NCBI GenBank assembly: GCA_019637395.1
Contig: JAHBVR010000011.1
Coordinates: 264,076 to 328,075, forward strand
Direction: 5' to 3'
Length of the DNA stretch: 64,000 nucleotides
Source of the DNA: Vulcanimicrobiota bacterium
GTDB lineage: Bacteria > Vulcanimicrobiota > Xenobia > Xenobiales > JADMJV01
The position numbers were made by a program, and so were the translations under genes. This document shows positions 52,108 to 61,229 of the stretch, piece after piece (position 1 is the first letter of the stretch; every line of letters begins with the position of its first letter). The notes under the pieces were generated by a model. That model did not search any database. It saw nothing but the letters and a program-made list of their open reading frames with translations, and was not told the DNA's origin.

Positions 52108-53645
52108 GTAGCGCGGAACTTGTCCAGGTGCTGGCGCTGGATCCACCATTCCGAGAGCGGCCGCACCACCCGCGGGGGGCGCCGGCGCGATTGACCCTTA
52201 GCGAAAACGGCCACGCCGTTGCGGGCATAAATCAGTCCATAATCGGGTGAAGCGCAGGTTTCCCCTACAAAGTAAGCGCGATCTGGCGGAATGAAGGGAA
52301 ATCCTCCGAGGGCGCCCGGGTCGGTGATGATGTAATCCACCGGTTGCCGGCTCAAGGAGCGGCGCCAGGCTCCCGGCATCAAGGGATCAAGGCCGAGGCA
52401 ACTTTGATCCACCAGCGCCTGGCGCCGGCTGCCCCAGGCGGCCGTCTGGAAGGGATTGGGGAAAAGATAAGCATTTTGACGATGACTGAGCACCCCTCCC
52501 AGGGTGTTTTCCACGCTCAGGCTGGCGCTATCGGAAATGATTTCCTGGACGTCCAACAGGGCCTGGCGGCGGGCATCCATGGCCGGCGGCCACTCCTCGG
52601 GATGCAGCGGCCCGACCAGGATTCCCACCACGCAGGCCACCACCAGCAACCAACCCAGCGGGCGCAATGGCCAACGTTTTTCCAGGCGGGCCGTGCCGGC
52701 GCAGGCCGCCCACATCACGAACGGCAAAATCCCGACCATATAGTGATAACGTATCGTATGCTGTGACTCGCGCCAGCTGAGCAAATTGCCGGCCAGCACC
52801 GGGGCCGCCGGCAACAACTCCAAGGGCGCTGCCAGTGGCGTAAAGGCGGCCGGCCCGAAGATCTGCAGCAAATACTCACGATTGTCGTGCGTGTTGAGTT
52901 CCCAGGCCGTTTTGAGCGGGTGGCTCAAAATGTTGACCGCCACTTCCTTGCCGCTTTTGCCCCAGTGTGAATACAGGTTAGTATACTGGGTGGCCACTCC
53001 GTTGTTGTGCCAGCGAACCGAATTCAGCGAGACGACCAGCCCGCAAAAAGCCACCAGCAGCGTCAAAAGGGCCCGGCGCCAGCCGCTCCGCCACCAGGCT
53101 ACAGGAATGAGCCCCACCATGCTCATGGGCGCCGTCTCCGAGCAGCACAGAGCCGTCAGCAGGCCGGCATAGTAAGCCCGCCGGTCATTGGCCTCCAGGC
53201 CGTAGCAAGCCCAGAGCAAGGGCGTGGACAGCAAAGTGGTAAAGTGGAAATCAAAAAAATTGGCGAACATCAGGCACGGCTGGCATAGATACAGGCAGGC
53301 CAGCAAGAGCGCCAGGCCGCAGCTTTGGACGCGCCGGCGGGCGATCAGGTAGACGGGAAGGGCGCCCGAGCCCAACACCAGGGTCTGCACCAACAGCAAC
53401 ATGCGCGGATCGTCCCAGATCAGGTAAAGCGGAGCCAGCAAATAGGCCATCGGGCTAAAATGATCGGCCTGTACCTGCAGACCGCGGCTGGTCAGGTAGG
53501 GATTAAGTCCATGGTAGACCAACCAGCAGGCCTGATCATGGATGCCCAAATCAAAAGTAGCGTTCAGTCCTTCGGCATAGCGCTGCATCAGCAGTCCGCC
53601 CACCACCAGCACGTAGACCAGCGTCGCCAGCAGCGCCTTCCTCAC
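52101..53645 (-). CDS. DUF2079 polytopic membrane protein
   Basis: 514 aa with about ten hydrophobic helices. The early motif FDLGIHDQACWLVYHGLNPY (about 31-50) and VQADHFSPMAYLLAPLYLIWDDP follow the DUF2079 pattern; the NFFDFHFTTL loop near 130 is also family-like. DUF2079 proteins resemble GT-C glycosyltransferases/mannosyltransferases, and the acidic loop residues could be catalytic, but activity is not established. It overlaps the propeller gene by 4 bases; both face the periplasm, so joint envelope work is plausible. Confidence 0.83.
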   Translation of the reverse strand: MRKALLATLVYVLVVGGLLMQRYAEGLNATFDLGIHDQACWLVYHGLNPYLTSRGLQVQADHFSPMAYLLAPLYLIWDDPRMLLLVQTLVLGSGALPVYLIARRRVQSCGLALLLACLYLCQPCLMFANFFDFHFTTLLSTPLLWACYGLEANDRRAYYAGLLTALCCSETAPMSMVGLIPVAWWRSGWRRALLTLLVAFCGLVVSLNSVRWHNNGVATQYTNLYSHWGKSGKEVAVNILSHPLKTAWELNTHDNREYLLQIFGPAAFTPLAAPLELLPAAPVLAGNLLSWRESQHTIRYHYMVGILPFVMWAACAGTARLEKRWPLRPLGWLLVVACVVGILVGPLHPEEWPPAMDARRQALLDVQEIISDSASLSVENTLGGVLSHRQNAYLFPNPFQTAAWGSRRQALVDQSCLGLDPLMPGAWRRSLSRQPVDYIITDPGALGGFPFIPPDRAYFVGETCASPDYGLIYARNGVAVFAKGQSRRRPPRVVRPLSEWWIQRQHLDKFRATY

Positions 53646-54877
53646 GGCAATTCCCGGATTCCCGCCGCCCGCGTCCAGAGCAACACCTTGCCCTGATCCA
53701 CCAGGGCCAGGCTGCGCCCGTCCTCGGCGATGGTAGGGCTATGTCCGCTGTGCACAAACTCGAACTTGCCGCTGCGCCGGTCCAGCAGGAAGACATTGGA
53801 GCCTTTGGGCGTTCCGACCACCAGGTTGGTGGCGTAGCTGGTAAAGGCCAGCCAATGACCATCCGGAGTGGCGCAAGGCTCGAAAGAAGAATCGTCGGCA
53901 CCCGGAGTCAGACAGCGGATCTGGCCGTCCTTGGAGAGGTCGCGCACAAAGAGATCGTGGCAATCGTTCAGGTCGTGCGGCACCAGATTGCCGGCTAAAG
54001 AGCTGAAGATGCACTCATTCTCCAAGAGCACGGGCTCGAGACTGTTGCCGTTGGCCGAGCCGCCGTCGGGCCGGTGGCTGAGCAGGCTGACCGGCCACAT
54101 CGGGCGCAAGATCGGGTTCTCCCAACGGCGCGCCTCGGCCGGCGGCCATTGGGCGCCCGGAGTGAGCGGCATCAGATACACGTCATAATGAATATCGGCG
54201 GGGATCTTAGGCAGTAAATCGTAGGCGAAACACGAGAAAGCCAATCGATCGCCGCGAGGAGAAAGGCTGGGAGTTCCCAACACCGGTCCCCGGCCGCGGA
54301 AGTGGTCGACTACCGAATAAGCCCGGTCGCCTTCGCGCCACAGGCACACATTGCGCCCCCGCGTAGTGCCGGGGTCAGGCACGCCGTAGCTGAAAAAAGC
54401 CACCTGGCGCCCGTCGCGGCTGATGCAGGGGCGATAAGAAGCGGAAACACCCGGCAACGGATTCGGAGGCACCAGCCGCTGCACCCGTTCGGAATTCAAA
54501 TCGTAAAGAAAGACATCACTGACGCTGTTATCGTCGCCCGGAGTCCAGTCTGAAGCAAAACTGGCGAAGGCCAGTCTCTGTCCACGGCGGTCCAGGCGCG
54601 GCTGCTGGCTGCTTTCGTTGCGGTCGCTTCCCAACACCAGACGCTTGCCGGTAGCCAGATCGAGCACGCAAAGATCGGTGAAGTCAGTGCCCGGACGTGC
54701 GACTTCAAAGGCGAGTTTACGGCCATCTCCAGAGAGACTGGGCGAGCATTCCGGTTTGGGTTGCGGATTGGCGGGGGACAGATTGGTGACACGTAAGCTG
54801 CGCACGGCGAAGCCCAGGCCCAGGAGCATCCAGCAGGACCAGAGCACGAACCAGAGCGGCTGCCTTTTGAAAAACAC
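53642..54877 (-). CDS. Membrane-anchored TolB/PD40-type beta-propeller protein
   Basis: 411 aa from GTG 54877. Helix at residues 8-26 (LWFVLWSCWMLLGLGFAV) is an uncleaved anchor or signal. The rest consists of PD40-like blades, with repeats such as CSPSLSGDGRKLAFEVARPG, PCISRDGRQVAFFSYG, PSLSPRGDRLAFSCF and PCATPDGHWLAFTSY. These blades often bind other envelope proteins. No SD is seen. Co-transcribed with the DUF2079 gene through the ATGA-type overlap. Confidence 0.8.
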   Translation of the reverse strand: MFFKRQPLWFVLWSCWMLLGLGFAVRSLRVTNLSPANPQPKPECSPSLSGDGRKLAFEVARPGTDFTDLCVLDLATGKRLVLGSDRNESSQQPRLDRRGQRLAFASFASDWTPGDDNSVSDVFLYDLNSERVQRLVPPNPLPGVSASYRPCISRDGRQVAFFSYGVPDPGTTRGRNVCLWREGDRAYSVVDHFRGRGPVLGTPSLSPRGDRLAFSCFAYDLLPKIPADIHYDVYLMPLTPGAQWPPAEARRWENPILRPMWPVSLLSHRPDGGSANGNSLEPVLLENECIFSSLAGNLVPHDLNDCHDLFVRDLSKDGQIRCLTPGADDSSFEPCATPDGHWLAFTSYATNLVVGTPKGSNVFLLDRRSGKFEFVHSGHSPTIAEDGRSLALVDQGKVLLWTRAAGIRELP

Positions 54878-54950
54878 GTGGCCGGCTTCGCATCACAGCT
54901 TCTCTAACCTCTGAAGAGGGACCGCGAGTCACTGGCCGAACGGGTGCTCG

Positions 54951-56354
54951 GTGCTAAAAAATGGAATAATATTCGCTATGGCGCTCGCCTTTATGGGCTG
55001 CACCAGTGGCAGAACAGGCCTGCCGGAAGTCAAGACTTCTCGGCTGCAAAAAGCCGACATGTCGATTCGCTACGTGGCCTCCGGCCATGTCGTATCGAAG
55101 ACGATTCGCATTGGCGCGCCCGATACGGGCACCATCGTAGCTTTACCCGTGCAGCTCAACGAACCCGTGAAAAAAGGCCAGGTTCTCTTTCAAATCGACG
55201 ACGCCGAAGCGCGCCAGACTCTGCAAACCATCGAAAGCGACATCGCCTCCGCCCGCGCCAAAGCCGAAGAGAACCGGGCTCTCATCGGGATTCGCCGTAG
55301 CCAAAGCGCCACTCAGGTAGCCCAGGCTCAACGCGATCAGGAAATCGCCGCCCTGGAGGAACGCCAGAAATTGATCGGCGCCAGCCGCGATGAGCGTCAG
55401 AAACTCCGCGAAACGGTGCGCCAGGCTCAGGAGAAATTGCGCCTTTCGGAAGTGGAGCTAAGACGCCAGAAACAACTCTTCAAAGAAGAAATCGCTTCTC
55501 AGTCCGAGCTCGATAAAGCCGAGAGCGATTATCGTCAAAACCAGAGCAGTTACCGGGAAGCTCAGGCCGACTATCGGGCCCAGACCGTGACCCGCAGCGA
55601 AGAAATCGCCATTCAGCGGACCAAGGCCCTGCGCGCGGCCGAGGCCACCTTGCTGGCCCAGCAAAAAGGTTCTGAGGAAGACCTTATTCAGTTCCGCGTG
55701 CGCTCGGCCGAAGCCGAAGTCGACCGCCTGCAAGCCAGCGCCGCCCGCCAACGTTACCTTATCGAGCGCCGCCGCGTCATCTGCCCCAGCAACGGCATCG
55801 TTTCCATGCTCAACTTCGAACAAGGCGAAACCGTCACCGCCAGCGCCACCGTGCTGGCCATCGTGACTCACGGTCCCTATTACGTGGAGGCCGAAGTCGA
55901 CGAGCAGGACGCCGTGCACGTGGCCGTCAACCAACCGGTCAACATCACCCTGACCTCGCTGCCCGGCAAAAGTTTCCCCGGCAAAGTGGTGGAAGTGGCT
56001 CCCTCGCTGGAAGCCCGCCCCCAGGGGCCGAGTGATCACAAAGTGCTGCGCATCAAAGTCAACTTCGCCGAAAAAGTGCCCGAACTGCGTTCCGGCCTGG
56101 AAGCCGACGTACAGGGCCAGGTGGGACTGGCCAAGGAGACCCTGAGCCTGCCCCGCTCCAGCCTGCTGCGCGACGCCGGTAAGGATTACGTCTACACCGT
56201 CAAAGACGGCAAACTCAGCCGCATTGAGGTCACCCTGGGCACCGTCTCGGGGGACCGGGCGGAAATCAAAAGCGGACTCACTCCCAGCACCGACGTGGTG
56301 GTCGAAGGCGGTGACGGCCTGGCTGCCGGAACGGCCGTCAAAGTTGTGCCGTGA
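54951..56354 (+). CDS. HlyD/MacA-type periplasmic adaptor lipoprotein
   Basis: 467 aa from GTG 54951. Residues 1-16 (LKNGIIFAMALAFMGC) are a lipoprotein signal with the lipobox ending in Cys17. A lipoyl half-motif (GHVVSKTIRIGAPDTGTIVA, near 45-64) is followed by a long alpha-hairpin (about 90-260, Glu/Gln/Arg-rich), the second lipoyl half CPSNGIVSMLNFEQGETV near 280, and beta-barrel domains (about 300-460). It bridges an inner-membrane transporter and TolC. ATG 54978 is an alternative but would shorten the signal peptide. Overlaps the ATPase gene. Confidence 0.9.
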   Translation: MLKNGIIFAMALAFMGCTSGRTGLPEVKTSRLQKADMSIRYVASGHVVSKTIRIGAPDTGTIVALPVQLNEPVKKGQVLFQIDDAEARQTLQTIESDIASARAKAEENRALIGIRRSQSATQVAQAQRDQEIAALEERQKLIGASRDERQKLRETVRQAQEKLRLSEVELRRQKQLFKEEIASQSELDKAESDYRQNQSSYREAQADYRAQTVTRSEEIAIQRTKALRAAEATLLAQQKGSEEDLIQFRVRSAEAEVDRLQASAARQRYLIERRRVICPSNGIVSMLNFEQGETVTASATVLAIVTHGPYYVEAEVDEQDAVHVAVNQPVNITLTSLPGKSFPGKVVEVAPSLEARPQGPSDHKVLRIKVNFAEKVPELRSGLEADVQGQVGLAKETLSLPRSSLLRDAGKDYVYTVKDGKLSRIEVTLGTVSGDRAEIKSGLTPSTDVVVEGGDGLAAGTAVKVVP

Positions 56355-57046
56355 GCCTGATCAGCCTGCGCGGCGTGAGTCGGAAATATACCCTGGGCGG
56401 ACACGAAGTGCTGGCTCTGAAGCCTCTCGACCTGGACATCGAGGCGGGCGAGATGGTGCTCTTCGTGGGGCCTAGCGGCTCGGGCAAGACCACCCTCCTG
56501 AATCTTATGGCCGGCATCGACTCTCCCGATACCGGCAGCGTGGTGGTGGACGGCATGGATATCGCCAAACTGCGCTCCTCGAAGCTGCTCGAATACCGCC
56601 GCAAAAAGGTCGGGCTGGTCTTCCAATTTCACCACCTCATCCCCAACCTGACGGCCTGGGAGAACGTCGAGCTGGTGGCCGAAATGGTCAGCGGCGGCGG
56701 CGACATCAAAGGCTGCCTGGAGGCGGTCGGACTGGGCGAACGCGCCGGTCACTTTCCCCACCAGTTGAGTGGCGGTGAACAGCAGCGCGTAGCCATCGCC
56801 CGCGCCATGGTCAAAGATCCACCCATTCTGCTGGGCGATGAGCCCACCGGCAACCTGGACGCGCGCACCGGCAAACAGGTGCTCAACCTCTTCGCCCAGG
56901 CCAACAAGCGTGGCAAGACCGTGCTGATGGTCACCCATAACCTGGATTACACCCCGGTGGCCTCGCGCGTCATTCGCATGGCCGACGGCGGCATCGTCAA
57001 AGACGAACGCAACGAAAATCCGCTGTCGGTGGATCAACTCAAATGA
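56351..57046 (+). CDS. LolD/MacB-type ABC transporter ATPase
   Basis: 231 aa. Walker [17 protein letters not shown] near residue 38, signature [14 protein letters not shown] near 138, Walker [13 protein letters not shown] near 158 and the H-loop VTHNLDY near 197. These are exactly of the LolD/FtsE/MacB class that works with FtsX-like permeases. GTG start overlaps the adaptor stop (GTGA). No permease follows: TolC comes next. The FtsX permease at 49356 is the only candidate in the window. Confidence 0.93.
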   Translation: MSLISLRGVSRKYTLGGHEVLALKPLDLDIEAGEMVLFVGPSGSGKTTLLNLMAGIDSPDTGSVVVDGMDIAKLRSSKLLEYRRKKVGLVFQFHHLIPNLTAWENVELVAEMVSGGGDIKGCLEAVGLGERAGHFPHQLSGGEQQRVAIARAMVKDPPILLGDEPTGNLDARTGKQVLNLFAQANKRGKTVLMVTHNLDYTPVASRVIRMADGGIVKDERNENPLSVDQLK

Positions 57047-58443
57047 AGCGCCTTCTTCCTTTCCTGCTGGCCGGCAGCGCCTGGGCTATTCCCGAGCCGC
57101 AAAACCTGGATTCCCGGGTTGCTCCTGCTCCTCCCGCGCTCATGGCGCCGGCCACCACCGCCCGGCTGCTCCCCAGTCCGCCCGCGGTCAAGCCGACGGC
57201 TGTGGAAAAGGTCCAACTGACCTACGAAAACGCTCCGCTCATCGCGCTGGCCAAAAACCCCACCGTCACGGCCGGTATCGCTTCCGTGCGTGAATATATG
57301 GCCAAGGCCGAAGTAACGGCCTCGGCTCAGCGCTTCCAGGGCAAACTCGGCCTACAAGGTCCGCCCATCGCTCCCTCCAACGGCAGTTTCCGCAACGACT
57401 ATGTACTCTCGCCAGTGAGCATCGAAATGCGCCAATTGATCTTTGAAGGCGGCAAAATTCGCTTCGCCGTCGAGCAAGGCAAGCATCTGGCCCGTTCGCA
57501 GGCCTGGCAAGCCCAGTCCGACTGGCAAGAGCTCTACTATGAGGTTCGCAAAGCCTACCTGAACACGCTGGCTCGTCAGGGCGACCTGCGCCTGGCGGAA
57601 CAGCAGGTGGAGCTGACTCAACAACAACTGCGCCAGGCGGAAGTCCGCTTCCAGGTAGGCAAAGCACCTAGAGGCGACGTGCTTTCCGCCAAATTGCCGG
57701 TTTCCCAAGCTCAGGTCACGGTGGCCAAAAGACTGGCCGCCTACCAAAAGAGCCTGCAGGAGCTGAATCAATTGATGGGACTGGCGCTGACCACGCCTTT
57801 AGAACTGGAAGCTCCGAAGCTGCCCGAGGGGCCACTGCCGGACGTAGAAGCTTGCGTCAAGGAAGCTCTGGACCAACGTCCCGTGCTGTGGTCGCTCACC
57901 GAACAGTTGGTGGCCAGCATGAAGCAAATCCGCGCCGGCGAAGCCGACAATGCTCCCCAGATCAATCTCTTGCTGGGCATCGCCGGCATTTCCCAAGGCA
58001 CTCAGGTCATCGGCGCCGCCCAGTACCGCGGCGGTTTCGAAGTTAACTGGTTCTTCGCCGACGGTGGTCGCGCCGCCCATCTGGGAGAGGTAGGACGAGC
58101 CGTCCGCGATAAAAATTATGCCCTGCTGGAAGAAAAACGGCGGGTGGTGGAACTGGAAGTCCGCGACGCCTATCGCGATTTACAGTTGGGCGTCGAGACC
58201 CACCAGTCGGAAGAATTGCGCGTGGCCCAGGCCCGGGATGCGCTGCGCATCGCTCAGGCCCAGTATCGCGCCGGCCTGATTAACGTTTATCCGGTGCGCC
58301 AGGCTCAGACCGACCTGTTCGAGGCCCAGCAAGCCGAAGTGCAGGCTTTCTATGACTATTTCCTGGCCCTGGCCAAACTGGATCTGGCCTGCGGGCGCTC
58401 GGGCGGGACCAAAGTAGATACTCCCTGGGCCGAAGAGGATTAA
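57043..58443 (+). CDS. TolC-family outer-membrane efflux protein
   Basis: 466 aa. Signal peptide about residues 1-16 ([14 protein letters not shown]). The body shows two pseudo-repeats of long helices and two strand pairs, with YYEVRKAYLNTLARQGDL near 165 and EVRDAYRDLQLGVETH near 370, the typical TolC heptad regions, and the linking motif AQYRAGLINVYPVRQAQTDL near 405. It forms the outer-membrane channel. ATGA overlap with the ATPase gene. Its presence supports a diderm cell. Confidence 0.92.
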   Translation: MKRLLPFLLAGSAWAIPEPQNLDSRVAPAPPALMAPATTARLLPSPPAVKPTAVEKVQLTYENAPLIALAKNPTVTAGIASVREYMAKAEVTASAQRFQGKLGLQGPPIAPSNGSFRNDYVLSPVSIEMRQLIFEGGKIRFAVEQGKHLARSQAWQAQSDWQELYYEVRKAYLNTLARQGDLRLAEQQVELTQQQLRQAEVRFQVGKAPRGDVLSAKLPVSQAQVTVAKRLAAYQKSLQELNQLMGLALTTPLELEAPKLPEGPLPDVEACVKEALDQRPVLWSLTEQLVASMKQIRAGEADNAPQINLLLGIAGISQGTQVIGAAQYRGGFEVNWFFADGGRAAHLGEVGRAVRDKNYALLEEKRRVVELEVRDAYRDLQLGVETHQSEELRVAQARDALRIAQAQYRAGLINVYPVRQAQTDLFEAQQAEVQAFYDYFLALAKLDLACGRSGGTKVDTPWAEED

Positions 58444-58468
58444 CGCCAGGACAACTGAACGGGCTCAT

Positions 58469-58825
58469 ATGCAATCCGCCAGCGGACTGACCGCCCTGCT
58501 TGTCGAGGATGAAGAACTCGTGCGTAACTATGTGGAGCATGTGCTCACCCAGGCCGGCTTTCACGTTCTCAAAGCCGAGTCCCACGCCCGCGCACTGGAG
58601 ATCTTCCTCAGCCAGCAGGTAGACTTTGTAGTGGCCGATTGGCGCTTGCCCGACAAGAACGGCGAGGCTCTCCTCGATTATTTCCAAGGGGTGCGCCCGA
58701 GCCTGCCCTTCTTGCTCATCTCCGGCGCCAATCCCAACCGCCCGCACCTGGCCAAGCCCTTTACTCCCACCGAGCTGATCACGGCTGTCTGGGGGATACT
58801 CGGGCCGCTACCCAGCCTGCCCTAA
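58469..58825 (+). CDS. Single-domain response regulator receiver
   Basis: 118 aa, one receiver domain only. The acidic pocket is VEDEE (near 13), phospho-Asp in FVVADWRLPDKNG near residue 57, and the conserved Lys in HLAKPFTP near 93; the switch Ser is in LLISG. No output domain. It could receive phosphate from the Hpt/hybrid kinase system or help another kinase. It follows tolC by 25 bases and converges on the Crp gene with an 18-base overlap. Confidence 0.9.
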   Translation: MQSASGLTALLVEDEELVRNYVEHVLTQAGFHVLKAESHARALEIFLSQQVDFVVADWRLPDKNGEALLDYFQGVRPSLPFLLISGANPNRPHLAKPFTPTELITAVWGILGPLPSLP

Positions 58826-59497
58826 GTGGATGGCTTCTAAAATCTCGACGTTTGGGACCACCAGACGCCGCCCGCGCCGAGTTAGGGCACCGCATTCGAC
58901 CAGAGAAACCGCCACGCGATTGACGCACTCGCGAGCCGTGCCCAGCATGGTGGAAAGGCTCTGATAGCTGACCCAACCGGGCAACAGCGTCTCCTGGCCT
59001 TCTTTCTGTCCCTCCACCCGGCACAGACGCAAAAGCAGCGAGGCCAAACGCTGCTGAATGGTAGAAAAAGCCAGCTCTTCCAGATTATCGCCGGCTTCCC
59101 TTAGTCTTCGCGACAGCACTTTGAGCATGGTCAGAGCCGCCTCGGGCTGCTGGCGTAACAATTGGTGGAGGTCTTCTTTGTGCAGGAAACTACACTGACA
59201 GTCGCCGCCCTGGGCGCAGGCGCTGGCCGAACGGGGCAATCCGTCGATCAACGACATGTCGCCGACGAACTCACCCACTCCGCGCAGAGCCAGAGTGATC
59301 TCCTTGCCGGCGGGCGTGACCCGGTAGACTCGCACCACGCCTTGATCGATCAAATACAGCCCATCGCCCTGATCGCCCTGGCCGAAGAGGTCTTCACCAC
59401 TGCGATATTGGCGCCCGTGCAGGCGTTGCGATAGATAGTCCAGCGCGGGGAGGTCCAACCCCTGAAACAGAGGCACTTCGGCCAGTCGGTGTTGCAT
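58808..59497 (-). CDS. Crp/Fnr-family transcriptional regulator
   Basis: 229 aa from ATG 59497, the size of Crp. The cyclic-nucleotide-binding beta-roll is residues 10-120, with YRSGEDLFGQGDQGDGLYLI near 34-53, then GEFVGDMSLIDGLPRSASAC near 74, matching the cAMP-binding phosphate-binding-cassette pattern (GE-x-DxxLIDxxPRSA). The C-terminal winged HTH has LSTMLGTARECVNRVAVSLV near 184. The frame is open upstream, but that would overlap the cyclase gene. Divergent with the adenylate cyclase at 59534, so cAMP sensing and making are side by side. Confidence 0.92.
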   Translation of the reverse strand: MQHRLAEVPLFQGLDLPALDYLSQRLHGRQYRSGEDLFGQGDQGDGLYLIDQGVVRVYRVTPAGKEITLALRGVGEFVGDMSLIDGLPRSASACAQGGDCQCSFLHKEDLHQLLRQQPEAALTMLKVLSRRLREAGDNLEELAFSTIQQRLASLLLRLCRVEGQKEGQETLLPGWVSYQSLSTMLGTARECVNRVAVSLVECGALTRRGRRLVVPNVEILEAIHLGQAG

Positions 59498-59533
59498 GCG
59501 GGTCCCATTCGACCACCCGTCGAACCGGCCTCC

Positions 59534-61186
59534 GTGAGCCGTCGCGCCCTGCTGCTGGCCATCGCCCTCTCCGGCCTGCTCGGCTGCTTCCTGGAGGTTC
59601 CGCGTCTCGAGCAGCTGCTCTATGACGTGCGCCTGCGCCTGGCCAACCGCTGGTTTCCCGAGCGCATCGCCATGGATCGGCGCATCCTGGTGGTCGGAGT
59701 GGAACCGGAAAGCTACCGGGCCATCCCGAAGCACCCGGTCTTCTGGCTGGATCTCTATACCCAGGCTATGCAGCGGGCTCTCCGAAGGGGAGCAACCCGG
59801 GTGGGCCTGGATTTTCTACCCACCTACGTGGATTCTCGGGCGGCGCGACAGTTTGCTCAGGTGGCCACTGATTTCCCGGATCAAATCAAATTGATCGCCT
59901 ACTGGGATGCCCAACAGAAAACCATCGAGGCCCCTCCGCCCGAGCTGATTTTGCCGCTGGGCGTGCACAATCTGGCTCTGGCCAATCTGAGCCTGGATCA
60001 GGACGGCGTGGCCCGCTTCCAGCAACTGGATCCCCTGCGCACTCCGGCCCTCTACGGCCGGCAGGACTGGAGCTTCCTGGCGACCGCCCTGGCCCAGCAA
60101 GAGGCCTCCCGAGTTTGGATTAATTACAGCGCCGCGGAACCCCGGCGCGTCTCCTTTCATGAATTCCTGGACAAGCCCCAGGACCTGCAAGGGGCTTTGC
60201 TGCTCATCGGCAGCCGCGCCCGTATCGACCAGGATCTCGTTATTGGCCCCGGCGGTTATTCCATGTTCGGGGTCGACTATCAGGCCCAGTTGCTCAATAC
60301 CCTGCTGCAAGGCCGGCCCTTGCGGCCTCTGGACGGCCGCCTGTTGCTGTGCCTGTGCCTGGCCGCCCTGGTGACGGCGGCCGCCCGCCTGCCGCGCCTG
60401 AGCCTGGTCGGGCTGACTCTGGCTCTGCTCCTGATTGGCTGGTTGGGCGCTTCGCTGGCCCTGCTGGTGGCCTGCGACCGCCTGTTAGCGCAGGCCCCCG
60501 CCCTGCTGGCGCTGCCTTTATGCTGCGGGCTGACCACCGCCTGGCGCTGGCGCAGCGAGCGGCGCCTGCTGCAGGTGCTTTCCGGCTACGTCGCCCCCGA
60601 GATTCTCCAGGAAATGCTGGCCGAACCGTCCCAGTGGCTGCGTTCGCTGAACCAGCGGCGCGAAGTCACCATCCTTTTTTCCGACATCGATAACTTCTCC
60701 ACCCACTGTGAGCGGGAAAGCCCCGAGGTGGTGGCCGCCTGGCTCAACGAGCACTATCAAGAGTTGACCCGCATTTTTTTCGCCCACCAGGGCACCGTCA
60801 TCCGTTTTGTAGGCGATCAATTCATGGTGCTCTTCGGCAGCCCCAAGAGCATTGCCGAGCCGGAACGCCAGGCCGTCCAGGCCGCGCTGGCCGTGCAGGC
60901 CCGCATGAGCCAGCTACATGCCTTTCACCAGGTGAAAATCGCCGTCCACTGCGGCTCCATGCTACTGGCCGTGCTGGGCAACCAGCAAAAACGGGAATAC
61001 ACCGCCATCGGAGATGAAGCCAACGTGGCCGCGCGCATCCAGAGCCTGTGCAAGGAACTCAGCCAACCCATCCTGGTCAGTCAAGCCGTCTACGAACGCC
61101 TCGCGGGCCAGTTTGATTTTGAATACCAGGGCAGCCACGAGGTCAAGGGCCGAACCCAGCCGGTCGAGGTCTATTCGCTGGCATAA
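59534..61186 (+). CDS. CHASE2-domain class III adenylate/guanylate cyclase
   Basis: 550 aa from GTG 59534. An N-terminal helix (residues 3-20) is followed by a CHASE2 periplasmic sensor (about 30-265), three helices (about 274-345) and a cyclase domain. The cyclase metal Asp is in ILFSDIDNFS near 381, with a second Asp in FVGDQFMVLFG near 420; AIGDEANVAARIQ near 498 supplies the transition-state Asn-Arg region. The purine-specificity residues suggest ATP, but this is not certain. Starts upstream (GTG 59489) overlap the Crp start. Ends at a strong terminator. Confidence 0.9.
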   Translation: MSRRALLLAIALSGLLGCFLEVPRLEQLLYDVRLRLANRWFPERIAMDRRILVVGVEPESYRAIPKHPVFWLDLYTQAMQRALRRGATRVGLDFLPTYVDSRAARQFAQVATDFPDQIKLIAYWDAQQKTIEAPPPELILPLGVHNLALANLSLDQDGVARFQQLDPLRTPALYGRQDWSFLATALAQQEASRVWINYSAAEPRRVSFHEFLDKPQDLQGALLLIGSRARIDQDLVIGPGGYSMFGVDYQAQLLNTLLQGRPLRPLDGRLLLCLCLAALVTAAARLPRLSLVGLTLALLLIGWLGASLALLVACDRLLAQAPALLALPLCCGLTTAWRWRSERRLLQVLSGYVAPEILQEMLAEPSQWLRSLNQRREVTILFSDIDNFSTHCERESPEVVAAWLNEHYQELTRIFFAHQGTVIRFVGDQFMVLFGSPKSIAEPERQAVQAALAVQARMSQLHAFHQVKIAVHCGSMLLAVLGNQQKREYTAIGDEANVAARIQSLCKELSQPILVSQAVYERLAGQFDFEYQGSHEVKGRTQPVEVYSLA

Positions 61187-61190
61187 AAAG

Positions 61191-61214
61191 GGCCACCCGA
61201 GGGTGGCCTTTTTA
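61191..61214. terminator. Bidirectional terminator
   Basis: GGCCACCC / GGGTGGCC stem with minimal loop, flanked by AAAAAG before and TTTTTA after, so it stops both the cyclase mRNA and the convergent lipoprotein mRNA. Confidence 0.88.
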
Positions 61215-61229
61215 TGTACTGGTTCCTGC

